Shown piece after piece: positions 22,225-33,400 of a stretch of 64,000 nucleotides of DNA. The DNA is from Nectonema munidae. Lineage: Eukaryota; Nematomorpha; Nectonematoida; Nectonematidae. The translations under genes were made by a program, and so were the position numbers. Under the pieces are notes generated by a model. It ran no database searches, was not told the DNA's origin, and saw nothing but the letters and a program-made list of their open reading frames with translations. The DNA lies in assembly GCA_030549495.1 (NCBI GenBank), contig JAUIRK010000113.1:77501-141500 (forward strand). The letters are read 5' to 3'. Positions within the stretch are counted from its first letter, which is position 1. Every line of letters begins with the position of its first letter.

Positions 22225-24457
22225 TCACAGGTGCAAACATAAATAAGATAATAACATAAGTACAAATACGAATATATATCTATTTATTACATGAGTAACA
22301 ATTAATAGTCGAACAGACTTTGTTATAATCAGATAAAAATGTGTCATGCACATAGAATACATATTTGAATTATAAAATTGTGACATTTTATACTCAATAG
22401 CTTGCTTAGAATTAGAACGTTTGTACGATGGGACTATCAACCTTTCTGTGAATCTAGGTGAGCATCCTTGTTTTTCGTAATTATACGAAATTAATTTATC
22501 GAAAGTATGAGGTAGCCAGTGACTTACGTATTTCAGTGTAAGAATTGCAAGCTTTAGTTTATATATATCAGACACTTTTAGAAAAGAAATTTCACATAAT
22601 AGCAGAGATGTATGTGCAAAGTAACTTTTGAAAAACATTAGTCTAAGTGTTTTTTTCTGAAGAGGCAGTAACTTAGTGGTGGAAGAGTGACCCCAATTTA
22701 CAACACTATAGTGTAAATGAGGGAGAAAAAGAGATTTGTAAAGAAGTATTAAACAGTGGGAAGAGAGAAATTTTCTGCAATATTTAAAAACTCTTGTAAC
22801 ATACGAAAGTTTATTTCACAAATAAAGGACATGATCATTACATTTAAGTTTTTCATTAATGATAAGACCTAAAAGATTAAACTTTCTCACCAAAGATACT
22901 CCTGTTTTGCTAAGAATTTCAGTAAAACCACGTGTTTGTTTTAAATTTGAAAAATGAATACAGTGAGATTTATTGTTATTCATGGTCAAAGAATGGAAAT
23001 TCAACCAACATTTTATTTCATTGAGAGTGGATAAAATCGTTTCATTGTCAAGGACAGCATCTGTCAATATCAGAGAAACATCGTCGGCAAACAGCATAAA
23101 TTCGCCCCTTATTGGTGAATTAGGTAAACAACAACGGACCAAGGGCAGAATCTTGGGGGATTCCATTTTGCAATTTTAATGGAAGTGATGGGAAATTATT
23201 TACAAATACTGTTTGAGATCTTTCATGAAAATAGGAATGAAGAAAATTGATAGCTAAATTTGAAAGTTTAAGTTTTTTCAAAAGTAAGTCATAAGGGATG
23301 GCGTCAAAGGCTTTTTAAGGTCAATAAAAAAAGATACAACTATCTGTTTATTTTCGAGAGCAATCACAACTTTACTAATGAATATAGAATGATACATTTC
23401 TGTAGAGTAGCCTCTTCTAAGCCCAAATTTTTCAGAATAAAATAAAGAATTATAATTAAAGTGGTGGTTAATCTGATTGTTATCTATATTAGAAGTATCA
23501 CTTTTTTAAAGTTGGAATTAAATTGGAAGTTTTAAAAACTTTAGGAAATACACCAGGCTCAGTGCATATGCAATAGCGTTTCTAACGAGTTTAATATCGG
23601 AAGGGGTTAAGCCATAAAAGTCCTCACATTTACTTTTTTAAGTTATCTATGACAATGAATACATCATTGAGACTTATTTGGTGAAACTGAAAGAATAATT
23701 CGTTGTAAGTTAAGTTTTTAAAATATTATTACTATACGAGTTATGTTCCGAATAATAATTAAAATGATTATTAAAGATTTGGGACTTCTCTTTTTTCAAT
23801 TGTCAGGGAAGGAATTAATTTTTTTTCTGAGGTCTGATTATAGAATTTATCATTTTCCAAGTAGATTTTATATCAGATGCACTTGAACCAAGACATTCAT
23901 CATTAAATGCTATTTTAGCTCTCCTAATGTTATACTTTACCTTATTTCTTATTTTAACATACTCACCCTTTAATTCTGGAGAAATAAATTTGAATTTCAT
24001 TTTTCTATATAATTTGTCCCTATGTATCATTAAAGTCAGTATTTCATCATTCATCCAAGGCGACTTATGACATTTATATTTATTTGTTCTGTGTATATGC
24101 TGAGTAGTCAGTCTTATACAGGCCTGCTTGATCATAATCAAGTTATCATTTATGCTTTTGGCTATGAATTAAGGATCGTCAGAAGAAAACAATTCGAAAA
24201 ATTTACTTTAGAAAAAGTATCAGCACATTTTTTTCATTAAATTTGACCACAAAGTTATCCTTTGACACTTAATTAGAAGTAAAGCCTTGCGTGAGTAAAA
24301 TAGGAAAATGATCCGATATGTGAGTCTGCACAACATGGGAATTTGATGAAATGTCATTAACAGTAATGAAGAAATTGTCTAAAAGCGTACCTAAAGATGG
24401 CCTAGTATAGTAGAATTTATCTAAGGTAAAGGTAAAGGTACCCTGGGGTGTTTTCAT
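22225..24457 (-). mobile_element. LINE with endonuclease end, reverse transcriptase and C-terminus
   Basis: Read on the minus strand, 24457-24269 ends an endonuclease domain (QTHISDHFPILL). Next, 24141-23815 is the linker (KSPWMNDEILTLMIHRDKLYRKMK). Then comes the reverse transcriptase: IDLKK...FDAIPYDLLLKKLKL near 23330-23270, a GIPQDSALGPLLF block near 23165-23130, and LFADDVSLIL near 23090-23060. The C-terminal region, FKSYFAHTSLLL and LKLAILTLKYVSHWLPHTF, lies at 22638-22480. Several frame changes and stops make it dead. The motif spelling is that of the CR1/Daphne/Crack group. A related 500-bp tail occurs in opposite orientation at 29650-30160. Confidence 0.88.
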
Positions 24458-24555
24458 CGAGAAGGCACAATTGCGCCGCTTCTATCGAACTATGAGTAAA
24501 GCAGGCTTGAAGCGGAATCGAACCCAAGACCTTGAGTTTTCCGAACCCACCACCT
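24424..24555 (-). repeat. tRNA-derived SINE, copy 2
   Basis: It carries a full-match B box, GGGTTCGATTCC on the minus strand (24514-24525). The body includes GTACCCTGGGGTGTTTTCATC, and the 3' end abuts a short GGTAAA repeat. The 5' part is cut by a poly-C tract. It lies directly at the upstream limit of the LINE. Confidence 0.75.
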
Positions 24556-24556
24556 T

Positions 24557-24670
24557 CCCCCCCCCCCCCCCCCCCCCTTTTAGGAAAAAAAAAAAGTGAA
24601 TTAAAGATATTAAAAAAAAAAAAAAAAGTTTTTTTAAAAAATTTTTAAAAAAAAAAAAAAAAAAACAACC
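24557..24670. repeat. Low-complexity poly-C then poly-A tract
   Basis: Twenty-one C residues (24557-24577) are followed by a run of A-rich and T-rich homopolymers up to 24665. The change of composition is abrupt. It may be a real microsatellite, or a poorly resolved join in the assembly. Confidence 0.7.
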
Positions 24671-24949
24671 AACAAAAAAATTTGTGGGATAGTAAAAAAA
24701 ATAATGAAAATATCAAAATCATGCAAGAATGCGTTAATATCATCAGAATAATTGGATGGTTTTCTATAAAATTTATGAATATTGAGTTTAGTGCTCTATT
24801 TAAAAGAATTGATACACTGGCAAATTCACAAGTATTTGAAAACACACCATTTTTCAATATTGAAAATTCAAATGACTGATGGATATAAAAGACAAGACCA
24901 CAACGTGAAGAAATGGATTTCTTAAAATTCCTTATGTAATTTGTGTTGT

Positions 24950-25240
24950 AATACCTGTGACGCCTCGCTATTATATAGATCATGCCAGTTTTGACGTCTT
25001 TAGCATCAGCGATGAAATAAAGCAGAAAGGATGCGCAGATTTCAAGCAGAAAAGTGTAAACTAGCAAGTATTTCAAAGAATCTTTTTTGTTCCTTCGTCA
25101 TCAGGAGCAATGTAATCCACACATTCTAATTCTCTGTTTACATAAAATGACTCATTCTAGGAAAGACATCCCACCAAGGTGTTCATTCTTGCGTGACTCT
25201 TAACAATTTTTCTCAGCCTGCGTCTTAAGAACTATGCAAG
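24950..25240 (-). repeat. Relic of the gene A/B upstream block, inverted
   Basis: Read on the minus strand, this resembles the plus strand upstream of genes A and B (19020-19200, 35700-35830). Shared words in order are GAGTCATTTTATGTAAACAG, AATTAGAA, CGAAGGA(A/G)CAAAAAAG and CTAAAGACGTCAAAACTGG. On the minus strand a frame opens MKYLLVYTFLLEICASFLLY, which is signal-like, but it is followed by unrelated sequence and is probably not a gene. It lies opposite in orientation to copies A and B. Confidence 0.6.
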
Positions 25241-25689
25241 TACTTTGCATCTTGCAGATTGAAGAGAAGCAGGAGTCTGTGGGAAGTTTTCACTGAAGTT
25301 TGAAAATTCTTAAGGAGCAAGTTTTCTCTTTAGTGTAGGTTATTATGCTTTTGAATGAATTTCCAGAATCTGCCAAAGGTTGAAGTGGGAAACCCTCAAC
25401 TTTTGCATATACAAATCTTTCAATTTAAACTCATAACATTGGGTGAACATTGGCTTGTGTTTCAAAAGTCATTCAAATAGAATTAAATTTAAATTCTTTA
25501 ATTTTGATAAAAAAAAAGGCAATATAAGACAATAAATGTGTCACAAGAGTTATAGGTTTGTTGTATAAAAAATATTGAGAAAAGAGTTCTATAAATAAGT
25601 TATATAATTTTTAATAAGACATCGTAAATTCATAAACACACCTTTTATATAAACAAATATATACATACGACAGAAAGTTATGAGTAAAA

Positions 25690-25835
25690 GTTTGTAATAA
25701 AATCTTCTTTCATATGTAAAGGAAAAAATTGTGTTCTTCATCAAACCTAAAATTAAAACATGCTAAGTTTAAAAAATACACTTGCTAAGCTTTATAGATA
25801 ACGAATTGGAGTTACTGGGGAAGTTGAATTCAGAA
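25690..25835. repeat. Low-copy repeat shared with 47.55-47.68 kb
   Basis: The words TGTGTTCTTCA, CAAACCTAAAATTAAAACAT and GCTTTATAGATAA (or close variants) appear in the same order and orientation at 47560-47680. Together with the similarity of 25081-25260 to 47330-47510, this shows that the two regions share a longer ancestral segment with deletions. Confidence 0.65.
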
Positions 25836-26044
25836 TTCGTGTACAAAGAAAGAATAAACATCCCTTATCAGATACATTTTTTTAAATCTCATCAGATCAT
25901 AAGGGTATAAACATGTAGACATAAAAACTTTGGAAATTTTCCTGGAAAAGTTATAGGTATATCACATGCTCTCATCCCTAAATACGTTTGTAAACATATT
26001 TTTTTTGAAATAAATAAAAAAAAAACACAATATTAAAAATGGAA

Positions 26045-27650
26045 ATAATTTTATTTCACATTTTCAACACAACGAGCAGTGAATATTTTTTTTGACTGAA
26101 GAATGATTTGTACAATCTGTTTTTTCACAGCTTTGACAACAGTTACGAGTGGATTTCTTGCAAAAGTTACATTTCTTTGGTTTGATTGAAAAAGCTTATT
26201 TTTCGCTTTCCTTTTTTTCACACCAATTAGTCCGATGCTGCACTTTGTATCCTTCAACAAGCGACTGTTATGGATTTTTTTCATCATTTCAAGGGCTAAA
26301 TCTTTAAAGAAAGATTTTTCAGGAAAAATTCACGCGAATTTGTGCTACTATTTTTTTTGCAATCACAAGCTCGCATGCAACTTCTATAATATTATAAAAC
26401 ACTACCCTTGGCCAACGAACACTTTTTCTTCTACAAGTAAATTCTTCGATGTTCTCATCAAAGATGGATAGTCTCTGGTAGAGAAGATGGAAGTGTATCT
26501 CGAGCATAAAAGCTGCTGTTCAAAAGGATTACAGAACGGTTTTTTGGGCACAAACGAAAGTAACAAAAAAAATTTTTTTGTTGTCGTTCAGATATTCTGA
26601 AGAATTTGGAGAACCTCCTTTAACATTTGTCAAAACTTTAGGTACTTCTTTTCTGTTACAACGAAGTCTGCCAAGTAGCGTCATGTTTTTCTCAATCAAC
26701 TGGCAGGCTAGGTTATGACTGGGGAAAATTTTATCAGTGGTGATATTTCTACAAGTATTGAAGTATGGCTTGCGTAAATTCATAACAACTTTTTGGGCAA
26801 GATTTCTTTCTCTCTGTTCGTTTTGCCTTGTGGCATTTAAAGCAAATCCGGTCTTAACTTCACAAAGCCAAAGAAATTTTAAACCATACTTTTTTCGTTT
26901 TCTTGGTAAGTAGGATTTTACGGGTAGTTTACCTCTGTAAGGTAATAGTTGCTCGTCCACTGTGAGAAATTCTACAGGAATGTAAAGTTTTCTCAAAGAC
27001 AACACAAAAAGTTCCCAAACATCTCTGATCGCAGCCATTCTGTCTTCTTTTTTACTTCTTCTCTAGTTGATTGGTTGTCAAAACAGAGACATCTCAGGAA
27101 AAATTTATTCGATAAAGTGAAATGCAAGCTCTGTAAAAAGGACAAGAATCATTTTTATCAAAAAAGACTTACGATATGCACCTGAGCGTATTAAAACAGC
27201 CAAAAAGGAGTCCATTTCCTCATAACTAAAACGATTATACACATCATGTTCAAACTTACCTGGATGTGACCTTTGAGCATGTTGACTTTTCGATTGGAGC
27301 ATCTCAAAATATGTCTTCTAATTTTTTCAGGTAATAAAAGATTAAATAATTGAAGTTCATTTTGAGTTGCTGTCATTGTCCTTGAATTTTCTGTACAAAT
27401 ATTTCTTGACAGTCTAGCATTAAGTTGGAAAGTTTTACTCCATGCTATCCCATTACATTTCTCAACTACATGCGGGCTCTCTTCCGTATCATCATTTAAG
27501 ACTTGACTGAAAGACGAATATCCAGAATAAGAACAAATTTCTATCTCACTTTCGCTATCATCACCTTCCAAAGATTGGATTCGTAACTCATCTAAGCACA
27601 AACTTTCTCTAATATCTTCTCTCCTATTCTACTTTTTCCAAATTCTCGTC
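26045..27650 (-). pseudogene. piggyBac transposase pseudogene
   Basis: On the minus strand the order is typical of the family. An N-terminal acidic region is at 27601-27480. LFNLLLPEKIRRHIL and EMDSFLAVLIRSGAYRKS are at 27360-27150. The catalytic core at 27038-26529 has RDVWELFV, IPVEFLTVDEQLLPYRGK (first catalytic D), KYGLKFLWLCEVKTG and RNITTDKIFPSHNLA (second D). TCRRKSVRWPRVVFYNIIEV is at 26440-26370, and a C-terminal cysteine cluster is at 26180-26050. The third catalytic aspartate block (usually GGVDxMD) was not found, and several frame changes separate the pieces. The copy is not functional. No convincing TTAA-flanked termini were found, although TTTAACCTTTCACC at about 27910 is a candidate. 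Confidence 0.88.
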
Positions 27651-27661
27651 TATAACCTCAT

Positions 27662-28065
27662 TATTTTTAACTTTTTCACATTCCATTCGTCCTTTTTCAC
27701 ATTGAATTCTTCTTTTTTCACTTTGATTTTGTCCTTTTTCACATGAAGCCCACCCTCATGATCTTTATATTTTTTCGTATTTAAATTTTTAATTAAATGA
27801 AATAATACCGAAAATTGTAAAGTCTAATTGAATAAGCTTAATAAATTTAGTGAGGTAGTAAAACTGTTAGAATTTTGTCAGTCTCTTAACTTGAACTTTC
27901 TTTCTTGAATTTAACCTTTCACCTGTTTAAAACTCTGAGTCAAAAGTGTAAAAAAAATATAAAAATTAATTTACTAAATTTATTAAACTTATTTTCAATT
28001 TTACCGTTTCAATGAATTCAATGTGAAAAAGGAAGAATTCAACGTGAAAATGGATGAATTCATTG
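27662..28065. repeat. Foldback with repeated 20-bp units
   Basis: The left arm (27662-27750) repeats TCCTTTTTCACATTGAATTC and variants about four times. The right arm (28010-28065) has the reverse complement, GAATTCAATGTGAAAAAGGA, repeated about three times. The spacer is about 260 bp. The structure could be subterminal repeats of a transposon, possibly the neighbouring piggyBac. Confidence 0.65.
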
Positions 28066-28399
28066 TCAAAATAATATATTTCGATTGTATATTTAGTTTT
28101 TAATACCTAGGAGATATTGTGCTTGAAATTTGAAGTTTTTTCAATTGACATTTGAAAAATTACAAGAGCTAAAGTTAAACTTCGTATTTGATAAGGGATA
28201 CGCTTAATATTTATTTTTATAGTTATAGTTATTTTCTAAGCAAGTTAGATTTATATAAGTAAATATAAAAATTATCCATAACTGCAAAATTTCTATTTTA
28301 ATTAAAATTTTTTTATTATAAAATTTATTGAAGTTTGGAATTAAATACAAATTTTTAAAGCATACGTAAAACTTTTAAATACGTTTTACGTTTTAAATA

Positions 28400-28810
28400 A
28401 CGTAAAACTATCCCCTCCCCTTTCACTAAAAGGCAAAATTATATCCTTCAAATTTCGTGGCTTTTCCTAAAATCGTTAGCTGCATCTTTTGATACGATTT
28501 TTATGATAGTCAAATAAATCTTTATCAAAAATTAAAATTTTTCAGCAAAATTTTGACAGCATCTGTAGTTAACCTTATAACTTAGGGTCTGAATTAGATA
28601 CTCGCTTGAAAATTTATAATTATACACATTTTGAATACATAACACTTTATATATTTAATTTTTTCAATAATCATAGCTATCCTTATAAGAAAATGTCAAT
28701 CAAATGTTTGATTGATGAGAAATATATGTAATAAAATATTAATTGAAATTCTACATAAAATACATGTTTTTATACTAAATCGGCCATGCTGGCTGGCTGG
28801 CTTCATTTCT
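28400..28810. repeat. Dispersed repeat, copy 2
   Basis: Same orientation as 7127-7640, sharing long blocks (CTTCAAATTTCGT, AACTTAGGGTCT and ACTCGCTTGAAAATTTATAA). The end, ACTAAATCGGCCATGCTGGC, is a single unit of what is a tandem array in copy 1. Confidence 0.75.
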
Positions 28811-29099
28811 TGCATGTATATATGCAAGTGTGTGTATACGTGTATGAATAAATGTACATTGGTTCGCCTTGTAGGAAGTGCAGTATCACAATACCCCTAT
28901 TCTTTTGCCAGGGATATACGGCGTAATACATGTGTATATGTTTACAAGGAAAGTAATGGTATATACGTTGTTGGGAAACACTGTGACCTATTAACGCAAT
29001 TTTTCTGTTTCGTTGAATAGAATGACTCTAAAAAAGGGGCGCGTTGGATCATATGATTTGCACAACACATACTAGTACTATCGAAATCAAACGAATGAG

Positions 29100-29520
29100 T
29101 GGGCTTATCTCTTATATGTGTAACTAAATGGAAAAGTCTTTTAATATGTTGTCATGTCTATGTAGATTGATGGACATTTAGTACAATTTATTTGATATAT
29201 CACATTTTTGGCTTTGTATTTATCATAAACCTCATATTTATTCTGCTTGAACACATTCTTCAGTTGATTTTCAGGTTTAAAAATTAAAGACATATCATAT
29301 TTGTCAAAAATCTCTTTTAGCTTATTGTAAACTTTTATGTTTGTGTCTATACTAATTATAGGCTTATAAGATTTATCTAGACCTTGAAAGAAATCTTTAA
29401 AATATTTCTCTGATTGGAAAGAATTCTTAATTATATCTGAAGATATTTTCAAAGCTCTATTGATTGAACTTGCAGGGTAAGCATTTTGTTTTAATACATC
29501 AACTATTTTAGCGGTTTCAG
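29100..29520 (-). mobile_element. Penelope-like element, linker and GIY-YIG fragment
   Basis: The minus-strand frame reads DVLKQNAYPASSINRAL, then LKEIFDKYDMSLIFKPENQL, then NVIYQINCTKCPSIYIDMTT. This matches the end of Penelope-like retroelement proteins: the C-terminal linker, then GVVYxIxCxxCxxxYIGxT of the GIY-YIG endonuclease. The YIG glycine is replaced by D, and a stop follows soon after. The reverse transcriptase is absent, so this is a small relic. Confidence 0.72.
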
Positions 29521-29649
29521 CCCTACATCATCGTCATTTGTGATTGCCAAATTTTGATTAAACAAACTAATAGGGGTAGACATTTTTTGGTTGTAAGTAT
29601 ATGATTATCCACTTTCAATAAAATAAAATGTTGTGTGAATTTCAATTTT

Positions 29650-30160
29650 TTGGCCATGAATAACAATAAATCTCACTGTATTGATTTTTTAAATCTAAAA
29701 CAAAGAAATGATTTTACTGAAATACTTAGCAAAACAGGAGTATCTTTGATGAGAAAGTTTAATCTTTTAGGTCTTATCATTAATTAAAAACTTAAATGGA
29801 ATGATCATGTCCTTTATTTGTGTAATAAACTTTCGTATGTTACAGGAGTTTTAAAATATTGCAGAAAACTTCTCTCTTTAATACTTCTTTACAAATCTCT
29901 TTTTCTCCCTCATTTACACTATAGTGTTGTAAATTGGGATCACTCTCCCACCAACAAGTTACTGTCTATCCAGAAAAAACACTTAGACTAATGTTTTTCA
30001 AAAGTTACTTTCCACATACATCTCTTCTATTCTATCAAATTTCTTTTCTAAATGTGTCTGATATTTATAAACTAAAGCTTGCAATCCTTACACTCAAATA
30101 TGTTAGTCACTGGCTACCTGAGATTTTTACCACGAACAATTTTCTTAGCTAAAGTCCCCT
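29650..30160 (+). mobile_element. 5'-truncated LINE tail
   Basis: This is a plus-strand relative of the C-terminal part of the LINE at 22.2-23.0 kb, carrying FKSYFPHTSLLFYQISFLNV and LKLAILTLKYVSHWLPEIF. The upstream part contains AKTGVSLMRKFNLLGLIIN with frame changes. It ends about 30 bases before the left boundary of duplication copy B. Confidence 0.8.
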
Positions 30161-30429
30161 AACTTTTTCAGGCCATTTCATGTTTGAATTTGTAGCAAGG
30201 CCATGATCAAATGGTAAAGTGGAATATGGAAAGCGCTCTAAAAGTTCTTGAGCAAATGAGAGTTTTAATCCAATTAGTAATTTTAAGTAGAGAGGAGAAA
30301 AAGGAAGAGAGAAAATTTATTTGGAAACACGGAACAATTATAAAAAAGTAATTATTAAAGGCAGTTGAATAAGTTTTAAGCAAATGACATTTTTAATCAA
30401 TTATTATATAGATAGAAATTATTGAGCAG

Positions 30430-33400
30430 CTATTTGAGTCTAACAATCCAAAACTTGACCTGACAACCATCTTCTGTCTCTCCAATGACGTAAGTAATAG
30501 CCTGGCTCGTTGGCTGACTTATTTGAAAGGAAGTTTTTTCAACAAGAGAGTCAAGTTCTTTACCATAACGTGCCGTTTTATTGTATTGAGAAATTTGAAA
30601 TTCGATGCTTCTTGTGTCCATACTTTCCGTCATGTTTAAGATATCCATCTCTAAAATCGAAAAGGATGAACCGTGAGAAACAATCAGGTGTATCATAAAC
30701 TTACTTCCTCCAGTAAAGTAAAGAATATATTCTGAAGCAACTTCCCCGTTCCGTAAGAGAAGAAGCGATGCACGTTTGGCTTTATTAATATTAAATTCTA
30801 CTTCCGTTGTATCAAGTAAGTGATTCAAACCTTTACAATGTTAAATGGATATTACAGTCAATTTATTTTTACTCCTCATATCATTCAATTATAAAAATGC
30901 TTACATGTTAGAAAAAATGTATTGAGCTTATTTCAAACCATTAGAGGGAATAAAATTTAAATTTGATCAAAAATAGTGTTTTTTTCTGTTATGGCTTATC
31001 TGCCTTAATAAAGAAGCATTTTAAAACACAAATTTGCAATTTTACAACAATATATAATATTCCAAAATATTTAAATTTACGCTCAAACTTTTCCTGTGCT
31101 TTTACGACAATCAATATTTCAGTGTAAAAGGAAACATAGGTTTGCATAATGCTAATAAACATAAATGATTAATTACTATTTGCAAGTATCTTTTACAATT
31201 CATGATATTAAAAGAAAGATCTATTTCGGAAAAAATGGTGGATATATAACTTATATTTGAAGCATAACAAATTAATTATAATAATAACTCACAAATAAAA
31301 AACAAGAAGTTCATCTCGAATAAAATTTTTAATTTAAAAGAAAATCTTACGATTAGAAATCCATGCTTTAAATGAACCTTCCAATATATCCCTCCTCTCC
31401 AGTGTAAAGCTATAGGATAACATAGCATCATATAGAATTAAAGACTTAATAATGCTTCTATCTAGAAATGCTCAAACAAGTGAAAGGATAGGAGCAAAGT
31501 TATCAAATAAAATACTTTGGAATAGCAGGGAGAGTGAAGTTGGAAGTCCTTCTTGGTTTTTACAATCGATAAAAAAATTGTAATAAGGATGGCCCCTGCG
31601 AAAAGTTATGGACAAAATCGCTGCCCTATTTTCACTAACCGCGCTGTTTTCTTAAAAATTAGTTTAAGGCATTACAAGATAATCATTGAAAAAGGGGAAA
31701 ACAGTGAAACCTGATACTGTATTGCCTATGGAAAGTTTGCAGGCTCCAGAAAAGTCTGTATTAACCAAAAATGTTGCTTCTGAGTCACTGATAGAGATAT
31801 TTTTAAGGTAAATATCTAAAATCGTGTATTTATATAGCAAGTTTTTATGTTTGTAAAAAATTAAACAAATAGATTTCTTTACGTTGGTAGCCCATGCAAA
31901 TCACTATATGTTTAAACTCGCCAAAGTTCGTTTTAACATTAATTTCAAGCTTTCGCGTATAGTGAAAATAATTGTAAATGTTGAAAAATCGAGTCGTATT
32001 ATCAAACTCAAATTCAACCACTTTTTCTTCAAATTCAAATTCCGTGAAAAAGGTTTCTGCATTTTCAACGCCTCCACTTTTCCATTTTATGTGAAGAGAA
32101 TCATTTTTAAATATCACTGAACTCAACGAAGGTCCTTCTATAAATTGAGAACCTAAATGCAAGCAACTTTTTATAAAAAAAATCTTTTAAAAAGTAATTA
32201 ATGAACCATTTTGTGTTTCGCTTGGAAAAACGGCAGAATTTTCGATTTCGTTTTCAACTCTAAAGATTGGCTGATCATAAAGCGATCCTTGCACACATGT
32301 CAAATTGTTACCGTTACATTGTACGGAATTTTCATTGCTTGGACCACAAGACATTATAAAAAAATGAAGGCAAGTACGATCATTACAAATAGCTTGCACT
32401 GCTCTATCTATAATAAACAAAGAAAGTAAATGAAATAAAATTTCTTTAGTTGATAAAGATGGCAAAGTTAAAAAATTTTAAACCTTCCTTAAAAGATTAT
32501 TTTATGATAAAATGATATTTTGTGCCCCAATTTTAATGGCGACTTTTTCTAGGATTCGATTTCAAATCAAATGAGAAAATGTATGAAGCATTGATGCAAA
32601 ATTGAAAAAAAAGCTTTTTTATTGATAGAATCGTTCAATCTTTTTAATTCTTCAATTTCATTGATGAGAAATAGGAAAAACGTCTAAATCTTCTCAAATA
32701 TTACCCGAAAGTTATTTGAACAAAAATAAATTTTCCATTTAAATCTCTTCTTCCTAACTTTATCACTAAATTTGGTAGTATTTATACATTTTGCTAGAAG
32801 CAGGAATATTGAAATTCCAGAATAAATTTTTTTAAGCTAATATATCATTTTGTGTCATACAAAACATTAATAAGTTAAGATAAGAAAGCAGATAACCTTA
32901 ACAAAGATAAAATAATTATAAAATAATATAATTAATATAACTTTTTTTAATAGAAAAATGAACTAAAATAAGACATGAGGCTTAAAAATACAAAACAATT
33001 TACTGACAGTTGGAAAAATAATTTAGTTAACAAATACAAAAAAGTTTTTAGGGATTATTAAATTTTCTATTATTGCTAATCAAGCAAATAATTTAAAAAT
33101 TATTTTTATAGAGGAAAAAGAATAAAATTACTTGAATTTTAAAACGCTGCAATATAATTGTTGTGAATCTTAAAGTAAAAGAATTTAACAGAAACTATTT
33201 ATAAAATATGCAAATCTTTATGTTTTATTTTAAATTCAATGTTACAAAATTTACAGAAATACGAGAAATTTTCCTTTCATCTTTGATATATTTGGTTTTA
33301 AACACGTGCTCTAATAAACGCGTTGATTTTTCACTTAAATTTCCTTAAAAGCGCGTTTTTTGGATCCAATCGAATTCACATGGATTCTCCATTAAAATCG

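Noticed and set aside
24645-25076. Open frame of 143 codons with a signal-like start
   Set aside because: The start lies in a relic of a repeated block, and the end runs through a poly-A tract giving only F. No partner exon was found, so I list it as a repeat and not a gene.
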